Shown here in pieces: positions 28,484-38,328 of a stretch of 64,000 nucleotides of DNA (position 1 is its first letter; each line of letters begins with the position of its first letter). The notes under the pieces were generated by a model that worked only from the letters and a program-made list of their open reading frames with translations, ran no database searches and was not told the origin of the DNA. Source of the DNA: WM-3-3 sp041660045 (GTDB lineage Bacteria > Pseudomonadota > Gammaproteobacteria > Methylococcales > Methylomonadaceae); contig JBAZXA010000005.1 in NCBI GenBank assembly GCA_041660045.1, positions 124,001-188,000 of the forward strand, in the 5' to 3' direction. The position numbers and the translations under genes are program-made.

Positions 28484-28663
28484 ATGTACAAAAAGATTCT
28501 CAATGGCCTAATTGACCAACCTTTTTTAACTAGCCTTTTTGTAACAGATTTCTTAATCCTTCTGTTTCATAAACCGCCATTCTTGTTTTCATTATTAATG
28601 TTAGGCGCACTAATGGCATTTTGCATGTACATGGGTCAAAAACTTTCTTTATTTAAGCTCTAA
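28484..28663 (+). CDS. Small hydrophobic membrane protein
   Basis: A 59-residue protein with one or two membrane helices (about 14-27 and 34-50) and a short charged N-terminus (MYKKIL). No family is recognised. A GTG six codons upstream (28466) is also open, but ATG 28484 has GGTGG at good spacing. The stop is 1 bp before the RDD gene, so they are translationally coupled. Confidence 0.55.
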   Translation: MYKKILNGLIDQPFLTSLFVTDFLILLFHKPPFLFSLLMLGALMAFCMYMGQKLSLFKL

Positions 28664-28664
28664 T

Positions 28665-29126
28665 TTGCCCATTATTGCTAAGACTGCCCAGTCCAATGCT
28701 ATTAACCCGCCCCCACCCGGGTTGCTTAGACGCCTTGCCGCGGCAGTCTATGACTTATTCCTGCTTATCGCACTCTTATTTTTTGCAACGGCTTTATTAC
28801 TGCCTTTTAACCAAGGCTTAGCCTTCACGCCAAGACAGTTTTATTACCCAGCTTACCTGTTTCTGGTCAGCGGCCTTTTTTATACTTGGTTTTGGACACA
28901 TGGTGGGCAAACACTAGGTTTACGGGCCTGGAAAATAAAAATCCTCAGCGTTAACCAGCAGCCCATCAGTTGGCGCCAAGCCATATTGCGCTTTTTAGCT
29001 GCCTGCTTATCTTGGGCATGTCTAGGCTTGGGCTTTATTTGGATCTTAGTTGATAAAGACCGTCGTAGCTGGCATGACCGCTTATCTAAAACAGCAGTCT
29101 TTTTTGACACCAATAAATCCTTATAA
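28665..29126 (+). CDS. RDD-family membrane protein, TTG start
   Basis: A 153-residue inner-membrane protein of the RDD family (named for Arg-Asp-Asp), with three or four helices. The RDD pattern is seen at LLRRLAAAVYDLFLL and near the end at DKDRRSWHDRLSKT. No in-frame ATG precedes the domain; the TTG is one base after the upstream stop, so coupled translation is likely. Members have been linked to ion transport or stress, but function here is unknown. Confidence 0.8.
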   Translation: MPIIAKTAQSNAINPPPPGLLRRLAAAVYDLFLLIALLFFATALLLPFNQGLAFTPRQFYYPAYLFLVSGLFYTWFWTHGGQTLGLRAWKIKILSVNQQPISWRQAILRFLAACLSWACLGLGFIWILVDKDRRSWHDRLSKTAVFFDTNKSL

Positions 29127-29199
29127 ACCATTGCCAGCGCATTCAAAACTGGTAGACTGGTTGCCTCGACAACGCTAACAGTGACCATAGAAAAAGACC

Positions 29200-31242
29200 A
29201 TGACCAACCCATTATTAAGCAACTCGACCCTGCCACAGTTTTCCCTAATTAAACCTGAACATGTAGAACCTGCAATTGACCAATTGCTGGCAGAAGCCAG
29301 AGCAACAGTGGCGCAGTGCTTACAAGAAAACGCGACTTACAACTGGCAAAACTTAATTGAGCCTATTCAAAGTGCGGAAGATAAACTGGGTAAAGCTTGG
29401 TCGCCGGTAAGCCACATGAATTCAGTAGTCAACAATGACGAAATGCGTGAGGCTTACAATGCTTGCTTGCCCAAACTCAGTGAATATTTTACTGAAATGG
29501 GACAAAATGAAGATTTGTTCAATGCCTACCGTGTCATTGCTGAAAGCCCTACTTTTACAGAACTAGATAAAGCGCAACGCAAACTTATCCAAAATAGTTT
29601 ACGGGACTTTGAATTATCCGGTATAGCCTTGGATGCTGCAAAAAAACAGCGTTACAAAGAAATTAATCTAGAGTTATCTAGTCTTTCAAGCAAATACGAA
29701 GAAAACCTAATGGATGCCACCAATGCGTGGGGCAAATTGATCCATGATGATTCTGAACTGGCAGGCTTACCCGCCTCAGCTATAGCCCAAGCCAAACAAA
29801 GTGCAGAAAGCCAAGACCAAGAAGGCTGGCTGATCACCTTACAATTCCCCTCTTATCTTGCGGTCATGACGTATGCAGACGACCGTAAACTTCGGCGGGA
29901 ACATTATGAGGCCTTTGCCACCCGCGCCTCAGATCAAGGCCCCTATGCGGGACGCTGGGATAACAGCGAGATCATGCAAAAAACTCTAGCCTTACGCTAT
30001 GAAAAAGCCAAGCTCTTGGGTTTTAACAATTACGCAGAACTTTCCCTTGCTACGAAAATGGCAGACAAACCAGACGACGTCGTAAGCTTTTTAGAAAAAT
30101 TAGCTGACAGTTCCTGGCGACAAGCCCGTAAAGACCTGGCTGAGCTACGGGAATTTGCCAAACAACGGGATGGCATTAGCGATCTCCAGTCCTGGGATAT
30201 CGGCTACTATTCAGAAAAAATGCGTCAGCATCAATACGAGCTGTCGCAAGAAGAAGTAAAAGCCTATTTTCCCATAGACCGAGTTTTACCTGGATTATTT
30301 GCTATCGTTAATAAACTCTACGGCCTACAAATTAAACCGATAACCACTTTTGACAGCTGGCATCCTGATGTACAGTTTTTTGAAATTTTGGATAGCGATA
30401 CCCGTTTACGCGGGCAGTTTTATATAGACCTTTTTGCCCGGGCTAAAAAGCGTGGCGGGGCATGGATGGACGATTGTGTCGGTCGCCGTAAAAAAAGTGA
30501 CGGTCATTTACAAATTCCAGTGGCTTATTTAACCTGTAATTTTACCCCGGCAACAGGCGACGAACCTGCATTACTGACGCATGACGAAGTGACTACCTTA
30601 TTTCATGAATTTGGTCATGGCTTACACCATATGCTGACCCAGGTTGACCATTTGGGCGTCTCAGGAATTAATGGCGTAGAGTGGGATGCAGTAGAATTAC
30701 CTAGCCAATTTATGGAAAACTGGTGCTGGGAAAAAGAAGCCATCGCCTTAATGTCAGGCCATTACCAAACTGGCGCACCCTTGCCTGACAGCTTATTTGA
30801 AAAAATGCTGGCGGCAAAAAACTTTCAAGCAGGTATGACCATGGTCAGGCAGCTAGAATTCAGTTTGTTCGACTTTAGGATACATCAACAATATGATCCT
30901 ACAAAAGGTGCGCGCATCTATGACATCTTAGAACAAGTCCGCAATCAAGTCGCGGTCATGAGACCACCCAAATTCAACCGTTTTGCACACAGTTTCTCGC
31001 ATATTTTCGCGGGTGGTTATGCAGCAGGCTATTACAGTTATAAATGGGCGGAAGTGTTGTCTAGTGATGCTTTTTCTCTGTTTGAAGAAAATGGCATTTT
31101 CCATAGACCGACTGGGGAAGCATTTTTAACGAATATCTTAGAACAAGGTGGCAGTGATGACGCTATGACCTTATTTAAAAATTTCCGAGGCCGTGAACCC
31201 GTAATAGATGCCTTACTAAGACATAATGGTATAGCCGCCTAA
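29200..31242 (+). CDS. prlC: Oligopeptidase A
   Basis: Cytoplasmic M3-family zinc endopeptidase that degrades cleaved signal peptides and other oligopeptides. Its 680 residues equal the E. coli length. The zinc motif is TLFHEFGHGLHHML (His469, Glu470, His473), with the downstream Glu ligand expected in GVEWDAVELPSQFMENW. The C-terminal SHIFAGGYAAGYYSYKWAEV block is typical of the family. It stands alone between the RDD gene and a small zinc-ribbon gene. Confidence 0.97.
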   Translation: MTNPLLSNSTLPQFSLIKPEHVEPAIDQLLAEARATVAQCLQENATYNWQNLIEPIQSAEDKLGKAWSPVSHMNSVVNNDEMREAYNACLPKLSEYFTEMGQNEDLFNAYRVIAESPTFTELDKAQRKLIQNSLRDFELSGIALDAAKKQRYKEINLELSSLSSKYEENLMDATNAWGKLIHDDSELAGLPASAIAQAKQSAESQDQEGWLITLQFPSYLAVMTYADDRKLRREHYEAFATRASDQGPYAGRWDNSEIMQKTLALRYEKAKLLGFNNYAELSLATKMADKPDDVVSFLEKLADSSWRQARKDLAELREFAKQRDGISDLQSWDIGYYSEKMRQHQYELSQEEVKAYFPIDRVLPGLFAIVNKLYGLQIKPITTFDSWHPDVQFFEILDSDTRLRGQFYIDLFARAKKRGGAWMDDCVGRRKKSDGHLQIPVAYLTCNFTPATGDEPALLTHDEVTTLFHEFGHGLHHMLTQVDHLGVSGINGVEWDAVELPSQFMENWCWEKEAIALMSGHYQTGAPLPDSLFEKMLAAKNFQAGMTMVRQLEFSLFDFRIHQQYDPTKGARIYDILEQVRNQVAVMRPPKFNRFAHSFSHIFAGGYAAGYYSYKWAEVLSSDAFSLFEENGIFHRPTGEAFLTNILEQGGSDDAMTLFKNFRGREPVIDALLRHNGIAA

Positions 31243-31311
31243 CGCATAGTCCTAACCTAGCAGGCTTGATAGTATTATGGACAAGCCTGCTAAGACATTA
31301 AAGGAACCGCT

Positions 31312-31599
31312 ATGAAAAATTGCCCACAATGCGGTCAACCGCGCCAAGGTGAGGCGTTTAAATGCCCACGTTGTGACATTTTTTATTCCAAAATTGACGA
31401 AATTCTTTTTGAACAGCAAGTCGAAGCAGAAAAAGACAGCTTTAACACCCATATTAAAGCCATACTTGCCAGCGATAACATTACCCGCGCCCTAACCAAA
31501 CAATTAAAAAGCACTTGGAAAGACTTGTCGCTCAAAGCCAAATTCACCTTATGGGTAATCTTTGTGTTTGTGTTTTGGGGCATCATAGTGGTTTTATAA
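31312..31599 (+). CDS. Small zinc-ribbon membrane protein
   Basis: A 95-residue protein with an N-terminal zinc ribbon, two Cys-x-x-Cys knuckles (CPQCGQPRQGEAFKCPRC), a charged middle and a single C-terminal membrane helix (about 77-94). A good AAGGAA ribosome site precedes the ATG. It lies 38 bp before ubiD on the same strand. Function unknown; it resembles small tail-anchored zinc-ribbon proteins found widely in bacteria. Confidence 0.7.
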   Translation: MKNCPQCGQPRQGEAFKCPRCDIFYSKIDEILFEQQVEAEKDSFNTHIKAILASDNITRALTKQLKSTWKDLSLKAKFTLWVIFVFVFWGIIVVL

Positions 31600-31637
31600 A
31601 ACCAACGCCACATACCCACTAAGATTTAGCTATTTTT

Positions 31638-33101
31638 ATGAAATACAAAGACCTAAGAGATTTCATCCGTCAATTAGAGCAACAAGGCGAACTCAAACGC
31701 ATTACTTTAGAAGTTGATCCTAGACTAGAAATGACGGTAATTTGTGATCGGGTTTTAAAACAAAGTGGCCCCGCCTTATTATTTGAAAATCCCAAAGGCT
31801 CAAATATTGCTGTCTTAGGAAACCTATTTGGCACACCTAAACGGGTGGCTATGGGTATGGGTGCAAACGACGTCTCAGAATTACGTGGCATTGGTGAATT
31901 ACTGGCTTACTTAAAAGAACCAGAACCACCTAAAGGCATGAAGGACGCTTGGGAAAAGCTACCAGTGTTTAAGCAAGTACTAAACATGGCACCAAAACTA
32001 ATAACCACGCCGCCTTGCCAAGACGTCGTCAGGATCGGTGATGAAGTTGATTTAGCAGACTACCCCATACAAACCTGTTGGCCAGAAGACGCTGCCCCCC
32101 TGATTACTTGGCCGTTAGTGATAACTAAAGGCCCCCATAAAGAACGCCAAAACCTGGGCATTTACCGTCAGCAAGTCATTGCTAAAAACAAAGTCATCAT
32201 GCGCTGGTTAGCACATCGTGGCGGCGCATTGGATTTTAAAGAATGGCAACAAACATATCCCGGCAAACCTTTCCCAGTAGCGGTAGCCCTAGGTGCAGAC
32301 CCCGCCACTATTTTGGCAGCGGTAACACCGGTGCCCGACAGCTTATCTGAATACGGTTTTGCGGGCTTATTACGTGGCAGTAAAACAGAAGTAGCTAAGT
32401 GCTTAAGCCATGATTTACAAGTCCCAGCCAGTGCTGAGATAGTTTTGGAAGGTTTTATTTATCCCGGCGAAACCGCAATGGAAGGGCCATACGGTGATCA
32501 CACTGGCTATTATAATGAGGTCGATGAGTTTCCCGTGTTCACCATAGAGCGTATCACCCAACGGCAAGTGCCCATTTACCACAGCACTTATACTGGCCGC
32601 CCACCAGATGAGCCGGCAATACTTGGCGTGGCTTTAAACGAAGTATTTGTGCCTATTCTACAAAAACAGTTTCCTGAGATCATAGATTTTTACTTACCGC
32701 CTGAAGGCTGCTCTTACCGCATGGCCGTTATCAGTATGAAAAAGCAATATGCTGGCCATGCCAAACGGGTTATGCTTGGGACATGGAGTTATTTAAGGCA
32801 ATTCATGTACACTAAATTTGTCATTGTGGTTGATGACGATGTTGATGTGCGTAATTGGCAAAATGTTATCTGGGCCATCACCACGCGCATGGATCCCGCC
32901 CGGGATTTAACCATACTCGAAAATACACCTATTGATTATTTGGATTTTGCCTCGCCAGTATCAGGCTTAGGCTCTAAAGTAGGTTTTGATGCTACTAACA
33001 AATGGCCAGGGGAAACCCAACGGGAATGGGGTAGGCCTATCGTTATGCGTGCAGATATCATAAAAAAAGTTGATGCCATGTGGGATCAACTTTTTTCTTA
33101 A
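31638..33101 (+). CDS. ubiD: 3-octaprenyl-4-hydroxybenzoate decarboxylase UbiD
   Basis: Prenylated-FMN-dependent decarboxylase of ubiquinone synthesis; needs UbiX, which is not in the window. The 487 residues are near the 497 of E. coli. Blocks include LRDFIRQLEQQGELKRI, NLGIYRQQVIAKNKVIMRW, the catalytic region with EGPYGDHTGYYNEVDEFP, and VVDDDVDVRNW. The last twelve codons form an A/T-flanked hairpin (separate entry). Confidence 0.96.
   Translation: MKYKDLRDFIRQLEQQGELKRITLEVDPRLEMTVICDRVLKQSGPALLFENPKGSNIAVLGNLFGTPKRVAMGMGANDVSELRGIGELLAYLKEPEPPKGMKDAWEKLPVFKQVLNMAPKLITTPPCQDVVRIGDEVDLADYPIQTCWPEDAAPLITWPLVITKGPHKERQNLGIYRQQVIAKNKVIMRWLAHRGGALDFKEWQQTYPGKPFPVAVALGADPATILAAVTPVPDSLSEYGFAGLLRGSKTEVAKCLSHDLQVPASAEIVLEGFIYPGETAMEGPYGDHTGYYNEVDEFPVFTIERITQRQVPIYHSTYTGRPPDEPAILGVALNEVFVPILQKQFPEIIDFYLPPEGCSYRMAVISMKKQYAGHAKRVMLGTWSYLRQFMYTKFVIVVDDDVDVRNWQNVIWAITTRMDPARDLTILENTPIDYLDFASPVSGLGSKVGFDATNKWPGETQREWGRPIVMRADIIKKVDAMWDQLFS
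33063..33096 (+). terminator. Hairpin inside the end of ubiD
   Basis: 12-bp inverted repeat: AAAAAAGTTGAT at 33063-33074 and ATCAACTTTTTT at 33085-33096, loop 10 bases. A six-T tract follows the stem core, as in an intrinsic terminator, yet the whole element is coding sequence; the TAA stop follows at 33099. Confidence 0.5.
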
Positions 33102-33118
33102 GGCCTAGACTTTAAAAG

Positions 33119-33151
33119 GGCAAGGTCGGTTATGTAAGAACCGAACTTGCC
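33119..33151. terminator. Bidirectional hairpin between ubiD and aqpZ
   Basis: 13-bp inverted repeat with one mismatch (GGCAAGGTCGGTT / AACCGAACTTGCC), loop 7 bases, between convergent genes. No long T run follows, but position and stem strength suit a shared terminator. Confidence 0.6.
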
Positions 33152-33160
33152 AACTTTAGC

Positions 33161-33862
33161 TTATTCTGCGTCCATAGTATCTGGTGAACTAATATAACGA
33201 TAAATTAACGCACCTAAAGCAGCGCCTAAAATGGGTGCCACCCAGAACAACCACAACTGAGCCAAAGCCCAATCACCGGCATACACCGCTACGCCAAGAC
33301 TACGGGCAGGATTAACCGATGTGTTAGTCACAGGAATGCTAATTAAATGGATTAACGTTAAGCACAAGCCTATGGCAATAGGAGCCAATCCTTGGGGTGT
33401 ACGGGAATCTGTTGAACCCAAAATGACAACCAAAAACATCAAGGTCATCACCACTTCTGTAATAAAAGCGGCTCCTAATGAATAGCCACCTGGTGAATGT
33501 TCACCATAGCCATTTAAGGCAAAACCTGCGGACACATCAAAACCAGCTTTACCGGTTGCAATCAAATACAAAACACCGCCTGCAATAATACCACCTGCGA
33601 CTTGGGCAACAATATAAGGTAACAATTGGTTTGCAGGAAAACGGCCACCTACGCACAAACCAATTGAAACTGCCGGGTTTAAATGACAACCGGAAATATG
33701 GCCAATAGCAAAAGCCATCGTTAACACAGTCAAACCGAATGCCAGCGATACACCGAGCAAGCCTATGCCTACATCAGGGAATGCCGCAGCCAATACAGCA
33801 CTACCACACCCACCAAGAACTAACCAAAACGTGCCCAGACATTCTGCGATATATTTTTTCAT
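33161..33862 (-). CDS. aqpZ: Aquaporin Z
   Basis: Six-helix water channel of the inner membrane. Both NPA boxes are present (HLNPAVSIGL and TNTSVNPARSLG), together with the selectivity-filter regions of the AqpZ type (GHISGCHLNPAVS). The 233 residues match E. coli AqpZ (231). It is transcribed toward ubiD and has its own upstream region of about 120 bp after the hem cluster. Confidence 0.96.
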   Translation of the reverse strand: MKKYIAECLGTFWLVLGGCGSAVLAAAFPDVGIGLLGVSLAFGLTVLTMAFAIGHISGCHLNPAVSIGLCVGGRFPANQLLPYIVAQVAGGIIAGGVLYLIATGKAGFDVSAGFALNGYGEHSPGGYSLGAAFITEVVMTLMFLVVILGSTDSRTPQGLAPIAIGLCLTLIHLISIPVTNTSVNPARSLGVAVYAGDWALAQLWLFWVAPILGAALGALIYRYISSPDTMDAE

Positions 33863-33986
33863 GCTGTGATCCTCTAAATATAATTATAATTGGAATGCCA
33901 GCCAAAAAATCGGCTGCCAGTTATTATGCCTATATCAAGGGAAATATGGCTAGTACCTAGTGAAAAAACTCAGTATAGCCTTGGCC

Positions 33987-35225
33987 TTAAATGGTATCGT
34001 CAATGGCTTCAACCCGGTCAATCAGTTCGTTAGAGGCAACTTCTAAGGCGAGTTTAAAACAATCGCAAGCTTTATCTTTATCACCTTTGGTAAACAGCAA
34101 TTCACCTAGTAACTGATAAGCCTGTACTGTAGGTTCAATCGCAATACTTTGCTTTAAATAGCTTTCCGCTTTGCTTATATCGGAATTTTGTATGCTGAGT
34201 TTGCCCAATACCGATAACAAAACCGCATCCCTAGGATGAAATACTCGCCAATGCTCAGCATTTTCAAGTTGCTGCAAGGGATTCTTAGAAGGAACGCTAG
34301 CAAATAGGACCAATAGGGTTTGGTCCCAAGTTGCCAGCAAGGCATTACTTAACGCCTCTTCAATAGCAGCGCCTGCACCCGCTTTGATCATGGCCGCAAA
34401 GTATATTGCCGGTATACCTTGCATAGTCTTAATATGACCAGGAACTTCTGACCATAATTGACTAATTTCATCCGCATTTCCTGTTTCAGCCGCCTGCTTT
34501 AATAATTGGCTAAAGGTTTCCGTCTCCAATAATTTAATTTCAGTTTCCATCAAAACTTTATTATTGTTCAAGGAAGGCAACAATTTACGTAAGCCATCCC
34601 AATCACCAACATGCTGATAAGCTTGGTGCATTAGTTTTAATACGCTGGCATGGGTCGGGTTAATTGAATGTAACTTAGTCAGGGTTTCCAACGCTTGCTC
34701 AAATTGCTGCCCTGATAAATGTAATTCTGCCTGTGTCAATCCAATGGCAATATCTGAACCGGGTGCCTGATCAGCTGCAATTTTTAAATATTCATCACGT
34801 TTATCAAAAGCACCTCGAGATTGCGCTGCTTTTGCCGCTGTTAAATAGTGTAATAAGGGTGAACCACTGTGGGAAGCATGCTTAATTAAAACCTTTTCTG
34901 CCTGTTCCCAGTTGCCTTCTGCAGAATTGACTAAACCCGCAATTAAAGCTTCTTGAGAACGGTTAAACTTGATGTTTTTACCACGTTTTTTTAGCCTGTT
35001 AGGTAAGCCGATTAACCAACCCAAAAAACGAAAGAACACATAGAATAGAAAAAAAGCAATTATTAAGCCAATAGCAAAAATCACCAAGGATGTTTCCAAA
35101 GACCATTTACCGATACCAATCAGTACATAACCCGGCGTTTCATAACTTTCTAGCCATTTGTCTACAGCAAAAGCTGCTACAGCAGCCAGCAAAGGCGGTG
35201 TTAGAAAATAAAATAACTTTTTCAT
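33987..35225 (-). CDS. hemY: HemY-like TPR membrane protein
   Basis: A 412-residue inner-membrane protein with two N-terminal helices (about 5-20 and 42-68) followed by TPR-type helical repeats. It is the gammaproteobacterial HemY of the hemCDXY cluster and not the Bacillus protoporphyrinogen oxidase of the same name. Role in late haem or tetrapyrrole metabolism is suspected, not proven. It follows hemX by 13 bp. Confidence 0.88.
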   Translation of the reverse strand: MKKLFYFLTPPLLAAVAAFAVDKWLESYETPGYVLIGIGKWSLETSLVIFAIGLIIAFFLFYVFFRFLGWLIGLPNRLKKRGKNIKFNRSQEALIAGLVNSAEGNWEQAEKVLIKHASHSGSPLLHYLTAAKAAQSRGAFDKRDEYLKIAADQAPGSDIAIGLTQAELHLSGQQFEQALETLTKLHSINPTHASVLKLMHQAYQHVGDWDGLRKLLPSLNNNKVLMETEIKLLETETFSQLLKQAAETGNADEISQLWSEVPGHIKTMQGIPAIYFAAMIKAGAGAAIEEALSNALLATWDQTLLVLFASVPSKNPLQQLENAEHWRVFHPRDAVLLSVLGKLSIQNSDISKAESYLKQSIAIEPTVQAYQLLGELLFTKGDKDKACDCFKLALEVASNELIDRVEAIDDTI

Positions 35226-35238
35226 GATAGGTTCGCTG

Positions 35239-36459
35239 TTAATTTGCTGGCGGTTGAGCTTCGACAGGGGCTACAGCCTTTTCTGCAGGTTGTTCAACTA
35301 CAGCTGGCTGAATTGCTTCTGTCGCCTTATCAGTTTCTATCCTGAGTTTGGTAATATCCCTGAGCATTTTTAAGGAGTCACTAAGGTCAGGAAACTGCTG
35401 ATGTAATTTAAGGCTAGCCAATTTATTAATTTCTTGAACAAACACGCCTACTTCATTGTTTTTAGCGAAGTTGGTTTCTGTCCATTTTTTTACATCAGAA
35501 ATACTCGCCTGAAACAATCGATCATTTTGCTGAATTAAAGCAATTTTAACCATTTCTAGCCTTAACCTTAACTGCTCACGAATAAATTGTGCTTCTTCTT
35601 CAGTTAGAATGGCTTTGATCGGCTGGTCGGTATGACGAATGGTGACCATCCCTTCTAATTGTTCTAACGCCGAATCCAATAGCCCTTCACCTACACTATC
35701 CTGACTTTCTTTGTTAGCATCATTATTTTTTGCAGTTGGCTTTTCTACCACCACGTTTTTTCCTGCATATGGTAAATATAATGCCAGTTTGTCGGCATTA
35801 TCCTGCAATGACTGCAACATAGCGTAAGTACCTACGATATCCACAGTAGCCACATTATTTAAAACGGCAAGATCTTTTGTTATTTGCTCCCTTACTTTAA
35901 AAGCAGCCGCATCACCACTTTCACGTAGACGCTGGTCAGCTGCCAATAGCGCTTCACGGGCTGTATTGACATCACCAATTAAATGCAATCTTTCATTCGC
36001 CGTACTGAGTAAATATTCAGCATCAGCAACTAACCAGTCACCACGGGTTTTGCCTAGCTGGCGTTGGATATGTTCTATAGACCCGGCCAGTTCTTTCCGA
36101 ATCACCTCAAGTTTTTCGGTATGTAATTGGGAAAAATCTGCTAAAGTTTTTGTAAAATGATTGTCTTTACCCGCCATACTACTTTCCAAGCTCGCTAGTT
36201 GGGCTTGTATGGATGACAACTGGGTTTGATAACCGCTAATTTGCTTTGATAATTCGATGACTTGCAAATCGCCTTTATTAACTTCACCCCCTAAATTGTC
36301 TTGTGCTTGACGTAACTGGCTGAAGAGATAAAATCCGGCACCCGCCAAGATCAACACGATTAGCAGAACAATTATGCCAAACCAGAAGCCGTTTCGTGAG
36401 CGCTGGGATTTTTTACCCTCGTCTAGAGCTTGTTCTTGTTTTTCAGTCAATTCGGCCAC
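35239..36459 (-). CDS. hemX: HemX-like membrane protein
   Basis: A 406-residue protein with one membrane helix (about 27-48, FWFGIIVLLIVLILAGAGFY), a coiled-coil stretch (about 55-130) and a helical periplasmic domain, ending in a Pro/Ala/Glu-rich tail. It matches the HemX family found between hemD and hemY. It was once proposed as a uroporphyrinogen-III methylase, but no SAM-binding motif is seen. The start codon is GTG and overlaps the end of hemD by 17 bp. Confidence 0.87.
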   Translation of the reverse strand: MAELTEKQEQALDEGKKSQRSRNGFWFGIIVLLIVLILAGAGFYLFSQLRQAQDNLGGEVNKGDLQVIELSKQISGYQTQLSSIQAQLASLESSMAGKDNHFTKTLADFSQLHTEKLEVIRKELAGSIEHIQRQLGKTRGDWLVADAEYLLSTANERLHLIGDVNTAREALLAADQRLRESGDAAAFKVREQITKDLAVLNNVATVDIVGTYAMLQSLQDNADKLALYLPYAGKNVVVEKPTAKNNDANKESQDSVGEGLLDSALEQLEGMVTIRHTDQPIKAILTEEEAQFIREQLRLRLEMVKIALIQQNDRLFQASISDVKKWTETNFAKNNEVGVFVQEINKLASLKLHQQFPDLSDSLKMLRDITKLRIETDKATEAIQPAVVEQPAEKAVAPVEAQPPAN

Positions 36460-37228
36460 ACTCTTCCCCGTTACACACTGTTATTATTGACTCTAGGATA
36501 GCTGCATCAGCCGCATTTTCGGCGACAACAATCCGTTTAAAACCTAATTCTTGGGCTATTTGCCCTAGCCGTTCACTGATAACCACTAAAGTTAAGTTAA
36601 ACAGACGCCCGTCTTTTTCTTGCGGTGCCAGCATCGCCACTAAATTCTGCAACACCTGGGCACTGGTAACGGTAATCACGTCCAACTTGCCCAAGTCCAT
36701 TTGTTCACTTGCCGGAACACTGCCAATATCTGGCATCACTCTTTTATAAACTTCAAGATAGTCGACCCGTGCACCACGTGCGACTAAGCCATCAGCAAGC
36801 ACTTCTCGGCCACCCTGTCCGCGCACCACTAAAAAGGATAGTCCAGCAATATCATATAATTGTGGCATTGCGAGTAAAGCCTCAGAACTAAATCCAGTTT
36901 TTGGCACTAAATTGACACTTAAACCCACTTTTTCTAACTGTTTTGCTGTGGCTAGGCCTACCGCAGCGAGCTGTTTTAATTTAAATTCAGCTATTTTGCC
37001 ACTATTCGCCTTGAGCGCAAAATCTACTGCATTAACACTTGTAAAAACAAGCCATTGATAAGTGTCCAATTGCTGAAGTTTTTGTTGTATTAAGCCAAAA
37101 TTATCAGCCTCAACGATGGCTAAAGTAGGAAAACAAATTGGAATTCCGCCGTTAGCCTTAACCAAATTGGCTAAATTTTCAGCTTGATGGGTAGGCCGTG
37201 TGACTAAAACATGGACATTGTTCAACAT
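36443..37228 (-). CDS. hemD: Uroporphyrinogen-III synthase
   Basis: Closes and inverts ring D of hydroxymethylbilane to uroporphyrinogen III. The family is poorly conserved, but VLVTRPTHQAENLANLVKANGG, VFTSVNAVDFAL and ITVTSAQVLQNLV are typical. The open frame extends back to 37321 inside hemC; the ATG at 37228 (MLNNVHVLVTRP) fits the family start and gives 261 residues, 4 bp after the hemC stop. Confidence 0.92.
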   Translation of the reverse strand: MLNNVHVLVTRPTHQAENLANLVKANGGIPICFPTLAIVEADNFGLIQQKLQQLDTYQWLVFTSVNAVDFALKANSGKIAEFKLKQLAAVGLATAKQLEKVGLSVNLVPKTGFSSEALLAMPQLYDIAGLSFLVVRGQGGREVLADGLVARGARVDYLEVYKRVMPDIGSVPASEQMDLGKLDVITVTSAQVLQNLVAMLAPQEKDGRLFNLTLVVISERLGQIAQELGFKRIVVAENAADAAILESIITVCNGEECGRID

Positions 37229-37232
37229 AACA

Positions 37233-38159
37233 TCAATTGTATAACGCCTGTAATATTGCACCTGCCCCTTGCGCGAGCAAATCATCAGCCAATGCCTGCC
37301 CAATGTCCTCGGCTTGTTCAATGGCGCCGGAATTTTCAGCCCGATAGAGCAAGCTACCGTCAGGGTGACCCACTAAACCTTGTAGCACAAGTTGGCCTTG
37401 TACAAGCTGTGCAAAGCCCGCGATAGGTACTTGGCAACCCCCATTTAAACGCGCATTCATAGCCCGTTCCGCGGAGACACAAAGACCTGTGTCAATGTCG
37501 TGCAACTGCATTAACATCGCGTTAATTTCAGTATCGTTACGTCGGCATTCAATGCCTATTGCGCCTTGCCCTATTGCAGGTAGGCTAGTACTGATGTCCA
37601 GGCCGGTAGTGATCCGTTGGCCTAAGCCCAATCTTTTAAGTCCGGCAGAGGCTAAAATAATAGCATCAAAATCCCCAGCATCTAGCTTTGCTAAGCGGCT
37701 GTTGACATTACCCCTAAGCGACAAGATCTCTGCATTAGGAAACTTTTCTTTAATTTGGCACTGCCTACGCAAACTGGACGTTCCTATACGGGCATTGACA
37801 GGCAACTCATCAAAACATGCATATAAGTTTGAAACAAAAGCATCGGTGGGGTCTTCGCGTTGTAATATGGCCGCTAAATGCAAGCCATCGGGAAACTCCA
37901 CCGGTACATCCTTCATTGAATGCACCGCTATATCGGCTGTCCCCTCAAGCATCCCTTGCTCCAGCTCCTTAACAAACAAACCTTTCCCCCCCACTTTAGC
38001 GAGTGGCGCATCTAATATTTTATCGCCACGCGTGGTCATTTTGACCAATTCCGTTTTAAGTTTAGGAAAAGTCTGCTCCAAAAGCTTAGCCACATGCTCA
38101 GCTTGCCATAATGCCAAAGGACTTTTACGGGTCGCTATTCGAATACATTTTTCTGCCAA
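37233..38159 (-). CDS. hemC: Porphobilinogen deaminase (hydroxymethylbilane synthase)
   Basis: Joins four porphobilinogens into hydroxymethylbilane. The 308 residues include IRIATRKSPLALWQAEHV, the catalytic-site block VHSMKDVP, and the dipyrromethane-binding Cys242 in NGGCQVPIA. The start is TTG (no in-frame ATG nearby), with AGGG six bases upstream. It is first in hemCDXY and divergent from argH, a conserved arrangement in gammaproteobacteria. Confidence 0.96.
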   Translation of the reverse strand: MAEKCIRIATRKSPLALWQAEHVAKLLEQTFPKLKTELVKMTTRGDKILDAPLAKVGGKGLFVKELEQGMLEGTADIAVHSMKDVPVEFPDGLHLAAILQREDPTDAFVSNLYACFDELPVNARIGTSSLRRQCQIKEKFPNAEILSLRGNVNSRLAKLDAGDFDAIILASAGLKRLGLGQRITTGLDISTSLPAIGQGAIGIECRRNDTEINAMLMQLHDIDTGLCVSAERAMNARLNGGCQVPIAGFAQLVQGQLVLQGLVGHPDGSLLYRAENSGAIEQAEDIGQALADDLLAQGAGAILQALYN

Positions 38160-38328
38160 AACTAACCCTGTCGTGTCGCTTAAAAACCTATATTGTACCC
38201 TTAAAATATCGCTAGGCGTCTTTAAGGATTTTTTTTCACTCAGACATTAAGCAATCTCAACACGCTAGGAAAAAACTAAGCCTACGTTGAATCGTTGTAT
38301 AATTAACCATTTAGCTTCTACCATTTAC

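Noticed and set aside
37229..37321. Longer hemD start inside hemC
   Set aside because: The extra residues are antisense-free hemC sequence in another frame and do not match the family; ATG 37228 fits.
38287..38328. Upstream TTG start for argH
   Set aside because: It lies before a probable -10 box (TATAAT 38298-38303), so it would not be transcribed from that promoter.
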